A DNA stretch of 64,000 nucleotides from positions 2,356,001 through 2,420,000 of the forward strand of contig NZ_CP019724.1 of the NCBI RefSeq assembly GCF_002005225.1, given 5' to 3'. Each line of letters opens with the position of its first letter. Position 1 is the first letter of the stretch. The notes beneath the pieces are model-generated. The model had not been told where the DNA came from. It worked only from the letters and a program-made list of their open reading frames with translations, and searched no databases. Source of the stretch: Streptomyces pactum. Its GTDB lineage: Bacteria > Actinomycetota > Actinomycetes > Streptomycetales > Streptomycetaceae. The position numbers were made by a program, and so were the translations under genes. This document shows positions 7,297 through 16,201 of this stretch, one piece after another.

Positions 7297-9753
7297 ATGG
7301 CCCGCCGTAGTACGAAGACCCCGCCGCCCGACGACTCGTACGAGGAGAAGATCCTCGACATCGACGTCGTCGACGAGATGCAGGGCTCCTTCCTCGAGTA
7401 CGCGTACTCGGTCATCTACTCCCGTGCACTGCCGGACGCCCGCGACGGCCTCAAGCCGGTGCACCGCCGCATCGTGTACCAGATGAACGAGATGGGCCTG
7501 CGGCCCGAGCGCAGCTATGTGAAGTGCGCCCGCGTCGTCGGCGAGGTCATGGGCAAGCTGCACCCGCACGGCGACGCGTCGATCTACGACGCGCTGGTGC
7601 GCATGGCCCAGCCCTTCTCGATGCGCGTCCCCCTGGTGGACGGCCACGGCAACTTCGGTTCCCTGGGCAACGACGACCCGCCGGCCGCCATGCGGTACAC
7701 CGAGTGCCGGATGGCCGAGGCCACCAGCCTGATGACGGAGTCCATCGACGAGGACACCGTCGACTTCGGCCCCAACTACGACGGCCAGGAACTCGAGCCG
7801 GTGGCGCTGCCCGCCGCCTTCCCGAACCTGCTGGTCAACGGCGCCTCCGGCATCGCGGTCGGCATGGCCACGAACATGCCGCCGCACAATCTGCGCGAGG
7901 TGATCGCGGCCGCCCGGCACCTGATCCGGTACCCGAACGCCGACCTCGAAGCTCTCATGAAGCACGTTCCGGGCCCCGACCTGCCCACCGGCGGCCGGAT
8001 CGTCGGCCTGCCCGGCATCCGGGACGCCTACGAGACGGGCCGCGGCACCTTCAAGATCCGGGCGACCGTCGCCGTCGACACGGTGACGGCCCGCCGCAAG
8101 GGTCTCGTCGTGACCGAGCTGCCCTTCGCGGTCGGCCCGGAGAAGGTCATCGCCAAGATCAAGGACCTGGTCGGCTCGAAGAAGCTCCAGGGCATCGCCG
8201 ACGTCAAGGACCTCACCGACCGCGAGCACGGGCTGCGCCTGGTCATCGAGATCAAGAACGGCTTCGTGCCGGAGGCCGTCCTGGAGCAGCTCTACAAGCT
8301 GACGCCGATGGAGGAGTCCTTCGGCATCAACAACGTCGCCCTGGTGGACGGCCAGCCGCTCACCCTGGGCCTCAAGGAACTGCTGGAGGTCTACCTCGAC
8401 CACCGGTTCAACGTCGTCCGGCGCCGCAGCGAGTTCCGCCGCGGCAAGAAGCGCGACCGTCTGCACCTGGTCGAGGGCCTGCTCACCGCCCTGGTCGACA
8501 TCGACGAGGTCATCCGCCTCATCCGCTCCAGTGAGAACTCCGCACAGGCCAAGCAGCGCCTGATGGAGCACTTCTCGCTCAGCGACGTCCAGACCCAGTA
8601 CATCCTGGACACACCGCTGCGCCGGCTCACCAAGTTCGACCGCATCGAGCTGGAGTCGGAGAAGGAACGGCTGAAGGCGGAGATCGAGGAGCTGACCCGG
8701 ATCCTCGACTCGGACGCGGAGCTGCGCAAGCTGGTCTCCGCCGAACTCGCCTCGGTGGCCAAGAAGTTCGGCACCGACCGCCGTACGACGCTGCTGGAGT
8801 CGTCCGGTGCCCCGGTCGCCGCCGTTCCGCTCCAGGTGGCGGACGACCCGTGCCGGGTGCTGCTGTCCTCGACGGGCCTGCTGGCCCGCACCGCGAACGA
8901 CGAGCCGCTCGTCACGGAGGCGGGCGCCAAGCGCGTCAAGCACGACCTGATCGTCTCGGCGGTGCCGGCCACGGCGCGCGGCGAGGTGGGCGTGGTGACG
9001 TCGGCCGGGCGTCTGCTGCGGGTGAACGTCGTGGACCTGCCCCAGCTCCCGGAGCCCATGCCGACGCCGAACCTCTCGGGGGGCGCACCGCTGGCGGAGT
9101 TCGTGACCCTGGAGGACGACGAGACGGTCGTCTGCCTGACCACGCTGGACGAGTCCTCGCCCGGTCTGGCGCTCGGCACCGAGCAGGGTGTCGTCAAGCG
9201 CGTGGTGCCCGACTACCCCTCCAACAAGGACGAGTTGGAGGTCATCACCCTCAAGGATGGCGACCGGATCGTCGGCGGCGCCGAGCTGCGCACCGGCGAC
9301 GAGGACCTGGTCTTCATCACGGACGACGCGCAACTGCTGCGCTACCAGGCCTCGCAGGTCCGACCGCAGGGCCGTCCGGCGGGCGGTGTGGCGGGCGTCA
9401 AGCTCACCGACGGCGCCAAGGTCATCTCCTTCACCGCGGTGGACCCGGCCGCGGAGGCCGTGGTCTTCACGGTCGCCGGTTCGCGCGGCACGCTGGACGA
9501 CTCCGTCCAGACCACGGCCAAGCTCACCCCGTTCGACCAGTACCCGCGCAAGGGCCGCGCCACGGGTGGCGTGCGCTGCCAGCGGTTCCTGAAGGGCGAG
9601 GACTGCCTGGCCTTCGCCTGGGCGGGCGCCACCCCGGCGCTCGCCGCGCAGAAGAACGGCACCCCGGCCCAGCTCCCGGACATCGACCCGCGCCGCGACG
9701 GCTCGGGCGTGTCGCTGCCGAAGACGGTGTCGGTGGTGGCGGGGCCCGCCTAA
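7297..9753 (+). CDS. parC: DNA topoisomerase IV subunit A
   Basis: This is an 818-residue type IIA topoisomerase A subunit. The catalytic tyrosine is Tyr134 in [10 protein letters not shown], and the breakage-reunion domain is followed by a C-terminal beta-propeller (from about residue 500). It pairs with ParE to decatenate chromosomes. The assignment as ParC and not GyrA rests on the second-copy genomic context: parE about 11 kb away, with no gyrB/recF/dnaN neighbours. In the quinolone-determining loop, [10 protein letters not shown], the residue equivalent to E. coli GyrA Ser83 is alanine (Ala94), while the Asp87 equivalent (Asp98) is kept. The stop codon overlaps the stop of the convergent CobW gene. 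Confidence 0.95.
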   Translation: MARRSTKTPPPDDSYEEKILDIDVVDEMQGSFLEYAYSVIYSRALPDARDGLKPVHRRIVYQMNEMGLRPERSYVKCARVVGEVMGKLHPHGDASIYDALVRMAQPFSMRVPLVDGHGNFGSLGNDDPPAAMRYTECRMAEATSLMTESIDEDTVDFGPNYDGQELEPVALPAAFPNLLVNGASGIAVGMATNMPPHNLREVIAAARHLIRYPNADLEALMKHVPGPDLPTGGRIVGLPGIRDAYETGRGTFKIRATVAVDTVTARRKGLVVTELPFAVGPEKVIAKIKDLVGSKKLQGIADVKDLTDREHGLRLVIEIKNGFVPEAVLEQLYKLTPMEESFGINNVALVDGQPLTLGLKELLEVYLDHRFNVVRRRSEFRRGKKRDRLHLVEGLLTALVDIDEVIRLIRSSENSAQAKQRLMEHFSLSDVQTQYILDTPLRRLTKFDRIELESEKERLKAEIEELTRILDSDAELRKLVSAELASVAKKFGTDRRTTLLESSGAPVAAVPLQVADDPCRVLLSSTGLLARTANDEPLVTEAGAKRVKHDLIVSAVPATARGEVGVVTSAGRLLRVNVVDLPQLPEPMPTPNLSGGAPLAEFVTLEDDETVVCLTTLDESSPGLALGTEQGVVKRVVPDYPSNKDELEVITLKDGDRIVGGAELRTGDEDLVFITDDAQLLRYQASQVRPQGRPAGGVAGVKLTDGAKVISFTAVDPAAEAVVFTVAGSRGTLDDSVQTTAKLTPFDQYPRKGRATGGVRCQRFLKGEDCLAFAWAGATPALAAQKNGTPAQLPDIDPRRDGSGVSLPKTVSVVAGPA

Positions 9754-10862
9754 GGGGCGGGCGGCCACTCCTCGCCGCCCGGTTCCTCGGCGTGGAGCTC
9801 CTCGGCCTGGGGCTCCTCGCCGTCAGGGTCCGGTACGTAGCGCAGGACGCCCCACATACCGTGCTCGTCGGCGGGTGAGGCGTCGGCGTCCCCGCGGCAC
9901 GCGTCGAGTTCCTCGGCGAGGGCGGGGGCGTCGATGCCGGAGCCGATGAGCACGAGCTGGGTGCGGCGGGCGTCGGCGGGCTTCCAGGGTTCGGGGTAGA
10001 AGCGCAGAAATCTGCCGACGGCGTGTACGGCGTACCGGTTGCGCGTGTCGTACGGGCCGAAGTCGACGTACCCCTTGATCCGGTACAGGCCCTCGGGCCG
10101 GCTGTCGAGGAACCGCATGAGCCGGCGCGGGTCGAGCGGCAGGTCGGAGACGAACGAGAGGGTGTCGTAGGCGGCGTGCAGGTGCTCGGCGTGTGCGCCG
10201 CCCCCGGAGTGGTCGTGCAGGTCGTCGAAGGAGAGCTGCCCCACGCGCTCCTCGCTCGGCCGGCAGTCGTAGAGGAACTCGGGGTCGATGCGGCCGTAGG
10301 TGGCGGGCACGACGGCGGCGCGGTCGCCGAGCGACCGGACGAGCGCGAGTACGGCCTCGGCGTCCGGGGCCCGGTCGGTCTTGTTGACCACGATCAGGTC
10401 GGCGAGCGCCAGGTGCCGGTCGATCTCCGGGTGCTTGGCGCGCGTGTCGTCGAACTCGGCGGCGTCGACGACCTCGACGAGTCCGCCGTAGACCACCCCG
10501 GTCTGCTCGCTGGCGAGGAGCATGCGCACGAGTTCCTGCGGCTCGGCGAGACCGCTGGCCTCGATGACGATGACGTCGATGCCCGCGTCGGGGCGGGCGA
10601 GCCGCTCCAGGTACCCGTCGAGTTCACTCGCGTCGACGGCGCAGCACAGGCACCCGTTGCCGAGCGACACGGTGGAGTCGCCGAGTGCGCCGGCGACGGC
10701 CATCGCGTCGATCTCGATCGAACCGAAGTCGTTGACGATGGCGCCGATGCGGCTGCCTCCGCTGCGGTGGAGGAAGTGGTTGAGGAGTGTGGTCTTTCCG
10801 GAGCCGAGGAATCCGGCGAGCACGACGACCGGGATCTGCTGCGGAGTCGGGCGATGCCCCAC
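9750..10862 (-). CDS. CobW/COG0523-family GTPase (metal-handling)
   Basis: This 370-residue G3E GTPase has Walker A GFLGSGKTT (residues 17-25), the metal-binding CxCC motif at residues 71-74 (GNGCLCCAV), the base-recognition NKTD motif near residue 160, and a C-terminal CobW_C domain. Family members deliver zinc or cobalt to client proteins. No Zur-like box was seen upstream, so the metal is not assigned. The C-terminal 25 residues are rich in glutamate and proline. The TAG stop overlaps the TAA stop of parC by 2 nt. Confidence 0.92.
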   Translation of the reverse strand: MGHRPTPQQIPVVVLAGFLGSGKTTLLNHFLHRSGGSRIGAIVNDFGSIEIDAMAVAGALGDSTVSLGNGCLCCAVDASELDGYLERLARPDAGIDVIVIEASGLAEPQELVRMLLASEQTGVVYGGLVEVVDAAEFDDTRAKHPEIDRHLALADLIVVNKTDRAPDAEAVLALVRSLGDRAAVVPATYGRIDPEFLYDCRPSEERVGQLSFDDLHDHSGGGAHAEHLHAAYDTLSFVSDLPLDPRRLMRFLDSRPEGLYRIKGYVDFGPYDTRNRYAVHAVGRFLRFYPEPWKPADARRTQLVLIGSGIDAPALAEELDACRGDADASPADEHGMWGVLRYVPDPDGEEPQAEELHAEEPGGEEWPPAP

Positions 10863-11180
10863 CGTGCGACCTCTCTCTCACCTACGCGTACGCCGGCCCG
10901 CGGCAGGGCGTACGCCCACGTACGGAATTGCCTGCTCAGGATACGAGCCGGCGGAGTGCCCGGGGAGTGAACGATTGTTAGCAGCACTTGCTGGGCAGAC
11001 GTTTTGCATGGCGCCGGACCGTGCGACCCTCGCTTCCCTCCGTGCGCCGCCTCTCCGCCTCCCCGCCGGTCAGCGCCGCTCGGCACTCTGGAGGCGGCAG
11101 CACCACCCATCGCTCGCCGGTCCCCGTCAGCCGACCCGCACTCGACGACCGGCGGGCGGTCGCCTGATTCGGGGGTTGAC
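10863..11180. other. Intergenic region upstream of the CobW gene and the DUF6082-like gene
   Basis: 318 nt between divergent genes. A 9-bp inverted repeat (gcgtacgcc at 10886-10894, complement at 10907-10915) lies 24-53 nt upstream of the CobW start and could be an operator or a leader hairpin. The remainder shows no gene or recognised site. Confidence 0.5.
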
Positions 11181-11729
11181 ATGGTCACACGGAAGAACAT
11201 CACGGGGAGGTTCGGCTCCGCCGCGGCCGGCATGCTGCTCGCCACGGGGGTGACGCTGGCCGCGCGCCGGCGAGGGCTGGAGAAGGCCCGTCTGCACGAG
11301 CGACAGTTGGAGCTGGAGGAACTGGCCATCCGGCGCGAGTCGCTGCGGCATCAGCAGCGCATGCACTGGGAGTTGCTGGCCAGGGCGATCGACGACCCGT
11401 CCCTGGCCGAGGTCATCGACACGTACGACAAGGACGTCCCGGCCGCGAGGCGCCGCCAGTTCTTCTACGCCAACGCCTGGTACACGTACCTGTTCCACAC
11501 CCACCGCATGGGGTTGCTGGACCGGGAGGAGCTGTACAGGCACCTGCGTGAGTTCTTCCAGAGTCCCGTATTCCGCGCGTACTGGCAGGCGTCGGGGAAC
11601 ATGCGCGACTCCCTCAACGAGGCCTCCGAGGAAGCGCGGCTGGGACGCATGGTCGACGACCTCGTCAGGGACCTCGAGGAGGCCGACACGGAGGAATGGT
11701 GGGTCGTGGGCAATCCCCCGACCGACTGA
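11181..11729 (+). CDS. DUF6082-like protein of unknown function
   Basis: This 182-residue protein is of a type widespread in Streptomyces. After a basic start it has a short hydrophobic stretch (GMLLATGVTLAARRR), then a long charged helix (EKARLHERQLELEELAIRRESLRHQQR). A helical body follows, containing LARAIDDPSLAEVIDTYD, the aromatic FFYANAWYTYLF, and a C-terminal acidic segment ending EEWWVVGNPPTD. The open frame extends upstream, but the ATG at 11181 is where the family resemblance begins. The family assignment is from memory of the DDP/aromatic pattern and is moderate; the function is unknown. Confidence 0.7.
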   Translation: MVTRKNITGRFGSAAAGMLLATGVTLAARRRGLEKARLHERQLELEELAIRRESLRHQQRMHWELLARAIDDPSLAEVIDTYDKDVPAARRRQFFYANAWYTYLFHTHRMGLLDREELYRHLREFFQSPVFRAYWQASGNMRDSLNEASEEARLGRMVDDLVRDLEEADTEEWWVVGNPPTD

Positions 11730-11879
11730 ACAGCCGCCCGCTCCGCGGCGCGGTCAACACACCCATCTCGGGGACACGTCGGAGTGGGTTCGACCATCGA
11801 GTCACAAGAGTCCCGAAATCCCCAGTACCGTGTGCTCGCCATCACTCCGCAGACTCTCTGTTCATAAGGACCGGTACCT

Positions 11880-12116
11880 TTGAAGATCGTGCGCCGCATC
11901 GGTGTGCCTCCCAGCGCCCGGGGCAGTAACTCGGGATCCACCTGCCCCGATGTGTTCGAACTGAGCGACGGCAACTTCGCCGTCATCGGCACCGAGGCCA
12001 CCGAGGCGCTTGAGCGTGAGCTGCCCGCCGACGCCGGGCGTGCCGACTACGAACGCATCGTCGTGGTCAGCCGGGAAACCCTGATCCGCGCCAAGGCGGA
12101 CATCCCCGACGCCTGA
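11880..12116 (+). CDS. Small conserved Streptomyces protein, unknown function
   Basis: This 78-residue protein begins with TTG at 11880, chosen because aagga sits 9 nt upstream. It reads as a compact soluble domain: MKIVRRIGVPPSARGS, then CPDVFELSDGNFAVIGTEAT and YERIVVVSRETLIRAKADIP. It has one cysteine and no membrane segment. Similar short proteins sit beside regulator or DUF6879-type genes in other streptomycetes, but no such partner is adjacent here; it follows the DUF6082-like gene by 150 nt in the same direction. Confidence 0.7.
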   Translation: MKIVRRIGVPPSARGSNSGSTCPDVFELSDGNFAVIGTEATEALERELPADAGRADYERIVVVSRETLIRAKADIPDA

Positions 12117-12253
12117 CGTCACCGCCCGCGTCTCCGGCCGCCTCCACCGTCACCCGCGCCGGACGCCCCACCGCCGAGCAGCCCGGCACCCCGTCCCGCT
12201 CGACGCTCCCCGACCAGGCCTGGCGCCCGAACGGCACCAGGCCGCTCGCGTGC

Positions 12254-13438
12254 TCAGCCCGCCGCGGGTACCCCGACCGGCGCCTGGGGACCCACGTACC
12301 GCGCCGCCGGACGGATGATCTTCGAGTCCGAGGCCTGCTCCAGGATGTTGGCGCTCCACCCCACCACCCGCGCTGCCGCGAACGTCGGCGTGAACATCTC
12401 GCGCGGCAGACCGCACAGCTCCATGACCACGCCCGCGTAGAACTCGACGTTCGTGTGGAGCTCGCGCCCCGGTTTCAGCTCCGCGAGGATCACCTCGACC
12501 TGTCGCTCCACCTCGACGGCGAACTCCACGCGCGGACCACCGAACCGCTGTGCCACCCCTCGCAGCATCCGGGAGCGCGGGTCCTCCGTGCGGTAGACCG
12601 CGTGACCGAAACCCATGATGCGGTCGCCGGCCAGTACCCGCTCACGGATCCAGGGGTCGATGCGGTCGGGAGTGCCGATCGCGTCCAGGGTGTCCAGTGC
12701 CCGGCTCGGCGCGCCGCCGTGCAGCGGACCGGACAACGCCGACACCGCTCCGGCCAGGCAGGCCGCCACGTCCGCACCCGTCGAGGCGATGACCCGCGCG
12801 GTGAAGGTCGACGCGTTGAAGCCGTGATCAATGGTGGAGATCAAGTACTGCTCGACCGCGCGCGTCCGCTGCTCGTCCGGCTCGGTACCGGTCAGCATGT
12901 AGAGGTAGTTGGCGGCGTACGGCAGGTCCTCGCGAGGTTCCACGGGTTCGAGTCCCCGCCCCAACCGGTGCAGCGCGGTGAGCAGCGTCGGTACGGCCGC
13001 GGCGGCCACCAAGGTCTCCTGGCGGCGCTGGTCGGCCGACAGGTCGTACACGGGCCGGAAGCCCAGCGCCGCGCCCAGCAGGGAAAGGCCCGTGCGCATG
13101 CCGGCGAGCGGGCCGGAGCGTCCGCCGGCCGCGGCGATGGCGGGCAGCGCCGTGCGTACCGCGTCGGGAAGCCGGCGCAGGGCCGCGGTCTCGGCGGCGA
13201 AGGCGGCGCCCTGCCGGACGTCGGGCAGTTCGCCGTGGACCAGGAGATGCCAGACGTCCTCGAAGCCGCGGCTCTGTGCGAGCTCGACGGCCGAGTACTG
13301 ACGGTAGTGGTAGAAGCCCTCGAGGCCTCGCACGTCACCGACCTCGGTGTCGGCCACCACGACGCCCGCGAGCCCTCGCGGCACCTCGACGGGTGTTGCG
13401 GCGGGTGTTGCGGCGGGTGCGGTTCTATTGACGGACAT
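12254..13438 (-). CDS. Citrate synthase family protein (citrate / 2-methylcitrate synthase)
   Basis: This 394-residue citrate synthase has the two expected active-site histidines, in GPLHGGAP and in MGFGHAVYRTEDPRSR, and the C-terminal large-domain motif ending RPAARYVGP. At the position of the catalytic aspartate (usual NVD) the sequence reads HTNVEFYAG, so glutamate replaces aspartate. The start at 13438 has ggaggagg just upstream; an upstream in-frame ATG at 13459 lacks support. It is divergent from a second, HTH-fused citrate synthase, and the two share a 114-nt regulatory region with overlapping palindromes. It condenses acyl-CoA with oxaloacetate; whether acetyl- or propionyl-CoA is preferred cannot be told. 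Confidence 0.92.
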   Translation of the reverse strand: MSVNRTAPAATPAATPVEVPRGLAGVVVADTEVGDVRGLEGFYHYRQYSAVELAQSRGFEDVWHLLVHGELPDVRQGAAFAAETAALRRLPDAVRTALPAIAAAGGRSGPLAGMRTGLSLLGAALGFRPVYDLSADQRRQETLVAAAAVPTLLTALHRLGRGLEPVEPREDLPYAANYLYMLTGTEPDEQRTRAVEQYLISTIDHGFNASTFTARVIASTGADVAACLAGAVSALSGPLHGGAPSRALDTLDAIGTPDRIDPWIRERVLAGDRIMGFGHAVYRTEDPRSRMLRGVAQRFGGPRVEFAVEVERQVEVILAELKPGRELHTNVEFYAGVVMELCGLPREMFTPTFAAARVVGWSANILEQASDSKIIRPAARYVGPQAPVGVPAAG

Positions 13439-13474
13439 GATTACCTCCTCCGACTGCACCTAACTGTCCATACT

Positions 13475-13509
13475 TGACTGAAAGTCTGTCAATATTGATT
13501 GAATCAATG
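13475..13509. promoter_or_regulatory. Overlapping palindromes between the two citrate synthase genes
   Basis: Three nested inverted repeats lie in an unusually A/T-rich patch. They are ttgac(9 nt)gtcaa at 13475-13493, the perfect tcaatattga at 13490-13499, and the perfect 15-mer attgattgaatcaat at 13495-13509. They sit 37-71 nt from the upstream gene start and 44-78 nt from the downstream one, so a bound protein could control both promoters. The HTH-bearing citrate synthase next door is the obvious candidate regulator, but this is inference. Confidence 0.6.
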
Positions 13510-13552
13510 CACGGCTCAAGTCAGTACCGGCAGGATCGATACGGTGGCCTCC

Positions 13553-14812
13553 ATGCGCGATCAAGAGCCCGAGCACCCCGACCACGGCGAGCACCGCCTG
13601 ACCACCAGGGAGGCGGCCGAACTGCTCGGGGTGAAACCCGAGACCGTGTACGCGTACGTCAGCCGCGGCCGGCTCGGCAGCCGACGCACGCCCGGCGGCC
13701 GGGGCAGCACCTTCGACGCCGGGGAGGTACGGGCCCTCGCCCGACGCAACCGGCGCGACGGCGGCACCCCTGCGGCATCCGGCCAGGAGTTGGCCGTGCG
13801 CACCGGCATCACCCTCATCGAGGGCGACCGGTTCTACTACCGGGGCGTCGACGCGGTCGAACTCACCGCGCGCCACAGCTACGAAGAGGTGGCCGAGTGG
13901 CTCTGGACCGGGCAGTTGCGCCCCGGCGTCGCCTTCACCGCGCCCGAGGCCTCCGTGGCCCTCGCCCGCCGGGCCGTCGACGCCCTGCCCGAGCACGCCG
14001 GCCCCACCGACCGACTGCGCGTCGCGGCCATCGCCGCCGCGGCCGCGGACCCACTCCGTTTCGACCTGTCCGAGGACGCCGTGCTGGGGACCGCGCGCGT
14101 CCTCATCCCCACCCTCGTCGCCGCGCTGCCGCCCGTACTCGACGACGGGCACGACCGGGACCCGCTCGCCCATCGCCTGTGGACGCGGCTCAGCGGACGG
14201 CCCGCCGACGAGGCGGCGCTGCATGCCCTCGACCGGGCGCTCTCCTTGCTCGTCGACCACGACCTGGCCGCCTCGACGCTCGCCGTACGCGTCGCGGCGT
14301 CGGCCCGGGCGCATGCCTACGCGGCCGTGTCCGCAGGGCTCGGCGTGATCGAGGGCCATCTGCACGGCGCCGCCGGCGGACTCGCCCACCGGCTGCTGCT
14401 GGAAGTGCTCGACCAGGGCAGCGCGGCACCGGTGGTCGCGGAGGAGCTGCGGGCCGGCCGCCGCATCCCCGGACTCGGTCACCGGCTCTACCCCGGAGAG
14501 GACCCACGCGCGCGTGCACTCTTCGCCCTCCTGGAGGACATGCCCCGGGCGGCGCCCGCACTCGCGGCGGCCCGCGACATCCAGGCCACCGCCGCCCGCC
14601 ACACCCCGTTGCACGCAAACGTCGACCTGGCACTCGCCGTGCTCACCGCATCCTGCGGCATGCCCTCCACGGCAGCGGAGACGATCTTCGCGGTGGCCCG
14701 GACGGCGGGCTGGATCGCGCACGCGCTGGAGGAGTACGGGGAGCGGCCGCTGCGTATGCGTCCGAGCGGACTCTACTCGGGTCCCAGGCCGCCTCAGCCA
14801 CTGCCGGAGTAG
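13553..14812 (+). CDS. Citrate synthase with N-terminal helix-turn-helix domain
   Basis: This is a 419-residue protein. Residues 16-62 form a MerR/excisionase-like HTH (LTTREAAELLGVKPETVYAY, then VSRGRLGSRRTPGGRG and a wing before RALARRN). The rest is a citrate synthase domain whose active-site residues are all present: His in EGHLHGAAGG, His in GLGHRLYPGEDPRARA, and Asp in ANVDLALAVL. It lacks the long C-terminal extension of hexameric enzymes. A DNA-binding domain on a metabolic enzyme suggests a metabolite-responsive regulator, probably of the divergent citrate synthase gene and itself. The start at 13553 is the ATG immediately before the HTH; an in-frame ATG at 13499 falls inside the palindromes and is less likely. 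Confidence 0.88.
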   Translation: MRDQEPEHPDHGEHRLTTREAAELLGVKPETVYAYVSRGRLGSRRTPGGRGSTFDAGEVRALARRNRRDGGTPAASGQELAVRTGITLIEGDRFYYRGVDAVELTARHSYEEVAEWLWTGQLRPGVAFTAPEASVALARRAVDALPEHAGPTDRLRVAAIAAAAADPLRFDLSEDAVLGTARVLIPTLVAALPPVLDDGHDRDPLAHRLWTRLSGRPADEAALHALDRALSLLVDHDLAASTLAVRVAASARAHAYAAVSAGLGVIEGHLHGAAGGLAHRLLLEVLDQGSAAPVVAEELRAGRRIPGLGHRLYPGEDPRARALFALLEDMPRAAPALAAARDIQATAARHTPLHANVDLALAVLTASCGMPSTAAETIFAVARTAGWIAHALEEYGERPLRMRPSGLYSGPRPPQPLPE

Positions 14813-14847
14813 CGTTCAGGCGCGGTTGGAAGTCACCACGGCACAAG

Positions 14848-14866
14848 TCAGGTTAGGCTCACCTCT
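14848..14866. promoter_or_regulatory. Iron box (DmdR1/IdeR-type operator)
   Basis: The 19-mer tcaggttaggctcacctct matches the streptomycete iron-box consensus TTAGGTTAGGCTCACCTAA at 15 of 19 positions, with the core aggttaggctcacct exact. It ends directly before the GTG start codon at 14867. Iron-loaded DmdR1 would therefore occlude the promoter and the start of transcription. Confidence 0.88.
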
Positions 14867-15817
14867 GTGAGTACGTGCTCAACCGTCTCCCGAAGCCTCG
14901 CCGAGCCCGTCTCGGGCACCGCGCCCGTCGCGAGGACCTGGTTGCTGCTCGAACAATCCGGCCCGTGGGGCCCGAAGGCGCTCACTGCGAGCCACCTGGA
15001 TCCCGCGCTGGGGCGCGCCCTGGAGACGGCGGCGAAGGGCACCGGAGTACGCGTCGCGCTCATCCGCCGTCCCGGGCGCCACGCGGACGCCGACCGTGGC
15101 GCCCCCACGGAGCGCCGGGTGTACGCGGCCCACACCGTGCCGGGAAACGTGTGGTTGCACGCCACCAGGATCACCGAGCCCCGTCGGCTGCTCGACCTCG
15201 ATTTCGCCGCGCTCGGCAGCGGCGATCGCCATACCTTCGACTCGGTACTCGACGGCGGTCCCCATGCGGGTGATCCACTCGCTCTCGTCTGCACCAACGG
15301 CAAGCGCGACCGGTGCTGCGCACTCCTCGGTCGGCCGCTGGCGGCCGAGCTCGCGGCGTCCGGGGCCGAGGGCGTCTGGGAGGTCACTCATCTGGGTGGT
15401 CACCGCTTCTCGCCGACGGTACTTGTACTGCCCCACGGATACACGTACGGCCGGGTCCGGGCCCACACGGTCAAGGACATCCTGCACGGGGCCGCCGAGG
15501 GGCGGATCGTCCTCGAGGGCTGCCGCGGCAACTCCGCGTGGGAGCGCCCCGGCCAGGCGGCCGAGCTGGCCGTGCGCGCGGCCGTGGGCGAGGACGCAGC
15601 CCGGGCGCTGAACGTCGTACGCACGGACGGTGCGGCCCCGTGCTGGGAGGTGACCCTGGCCCACGCCGACGGCCGGCACTGGCGGGTCACCGTCGAGCAG
15701 GGCGCGTCGGCGCCACCGCGTCCGGAGAGCTGCGGGGCCTCGGTGCTGGGCTCACCGGCGCGGATGGAGGTCACTGCGGTGCGCGAACTGTCGGTGACGG
15801 CGGCGCTCGCGAGCTGA
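14867..15817 (+). CDS. Sucrase/ferredoxin-like (Suc_Fer-like) family protein, iron-regulated
   Basis: This 316-residue protein carries the Suc_Fer-like signature: LVCTNGKRDRCCALLGRPLA and WEVTHLGGHRFSPTVLVLPHGYTYGR, a thioredoxin-fold [2Fe-2S] ferredoxin-type domain with conserved cysteines and histidine. The family is poorly characterised; members are proposed to be ferredoxin-like or ferric-reductase-like redox proteins, often beside siderophore genes. The GTG start abuts an iron box and there is no room for a Shine-Dalgarno, so the mRNA is probably leaderless and derepressed under iron limitation. No siderophore gene is adjacent; the nearest is the NIS operon about 38 kb away. Confidence 0.85.
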   Translation: MSTCSTVSRSLAEPVSGTAPVARTWLLLEQSGPWGPKALTASHLDPALGRALETAAKGTGVRVALIRRPGRHADADRGAPTERRVYAAHTVPGNVWLHATRITEPRRLLDLDFAALGSGDRHTFDSVLDGGPHAGDPLALVCTNGKRDRCCALLGRPLAAELAASGAEGVWEVTHLGGHRFSPTVLVLPHGYTYGRVRAHTVKDILHGAAEGRIVLEGCRGNSAWERPGQAAELAVRAAVGEDAARALNVVRTDGAAPCWEVTLAHADGRHWRVTVEQGASAPPRPESCGASVLGSPARMEVTAVRELSVTAALAS

Positions 15818-16201
15818 CTCTTCGGCCCGGAGGCCGGCGGGGGCCGCCGCACGAGGGCGGAGAGACTCGGGAACGGCGTGAGAGCCGGCGGAACGACGCG
15901 ACAGCCGTGGGAGCGTCCGGAGAGCCCGCGAGAGCGGCACAGAAGCCCGGAGGTAGCACGGAAGCCCGGTAAACGGTGCGCGAGGCCGGGAGCGGCACCG
16001 AAGCCCGAGAGCAGCGCGCAAGGCCGGGAGCAGCGCGCGAACCACGCAGGGCGCGTCAGCCCGGGAGCAGCGCACTCCCCCCGGGGAGCGGCGGCCGGCG
16101 CAGGGCTGCGAGCCCGCCGAACCACTCGCTCCGGAGGCGCTCGGGAGATCCGCGCCACACCCCGTACGGCATGCCGCCACCTCCCACGTACCGTCTTGGG
16201 T
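15818..16201. repeat. Gene-free spacer with degenerate tandem repeats
   Basis: This 384-nt spacer between the Suc_Fer-like gene and the histidine kinase gene has no convincing coding frame. From about 15880 to 16090 it is built of loosely repeated units containing gagagc, gaagcccg, gccgggagc and gagcagcgc (for example at 15990-16000, 16009-16020 and 16027-16038). The pattern looks like expanded low-complexity sequence and not an operator array. The sensor kinase promoter presumably lies in the last 120 nt. Confidence 0.55.

Noticed and set aside
12940..12965. tRNA-like T-arm sequence (ggttcgagtccccgcc)
   Set aside because: It lies inside the citrate synthase coding region, on the strand opposite to the gene, and no acceptor stem, anticodon arm or CCA context surrounds it.
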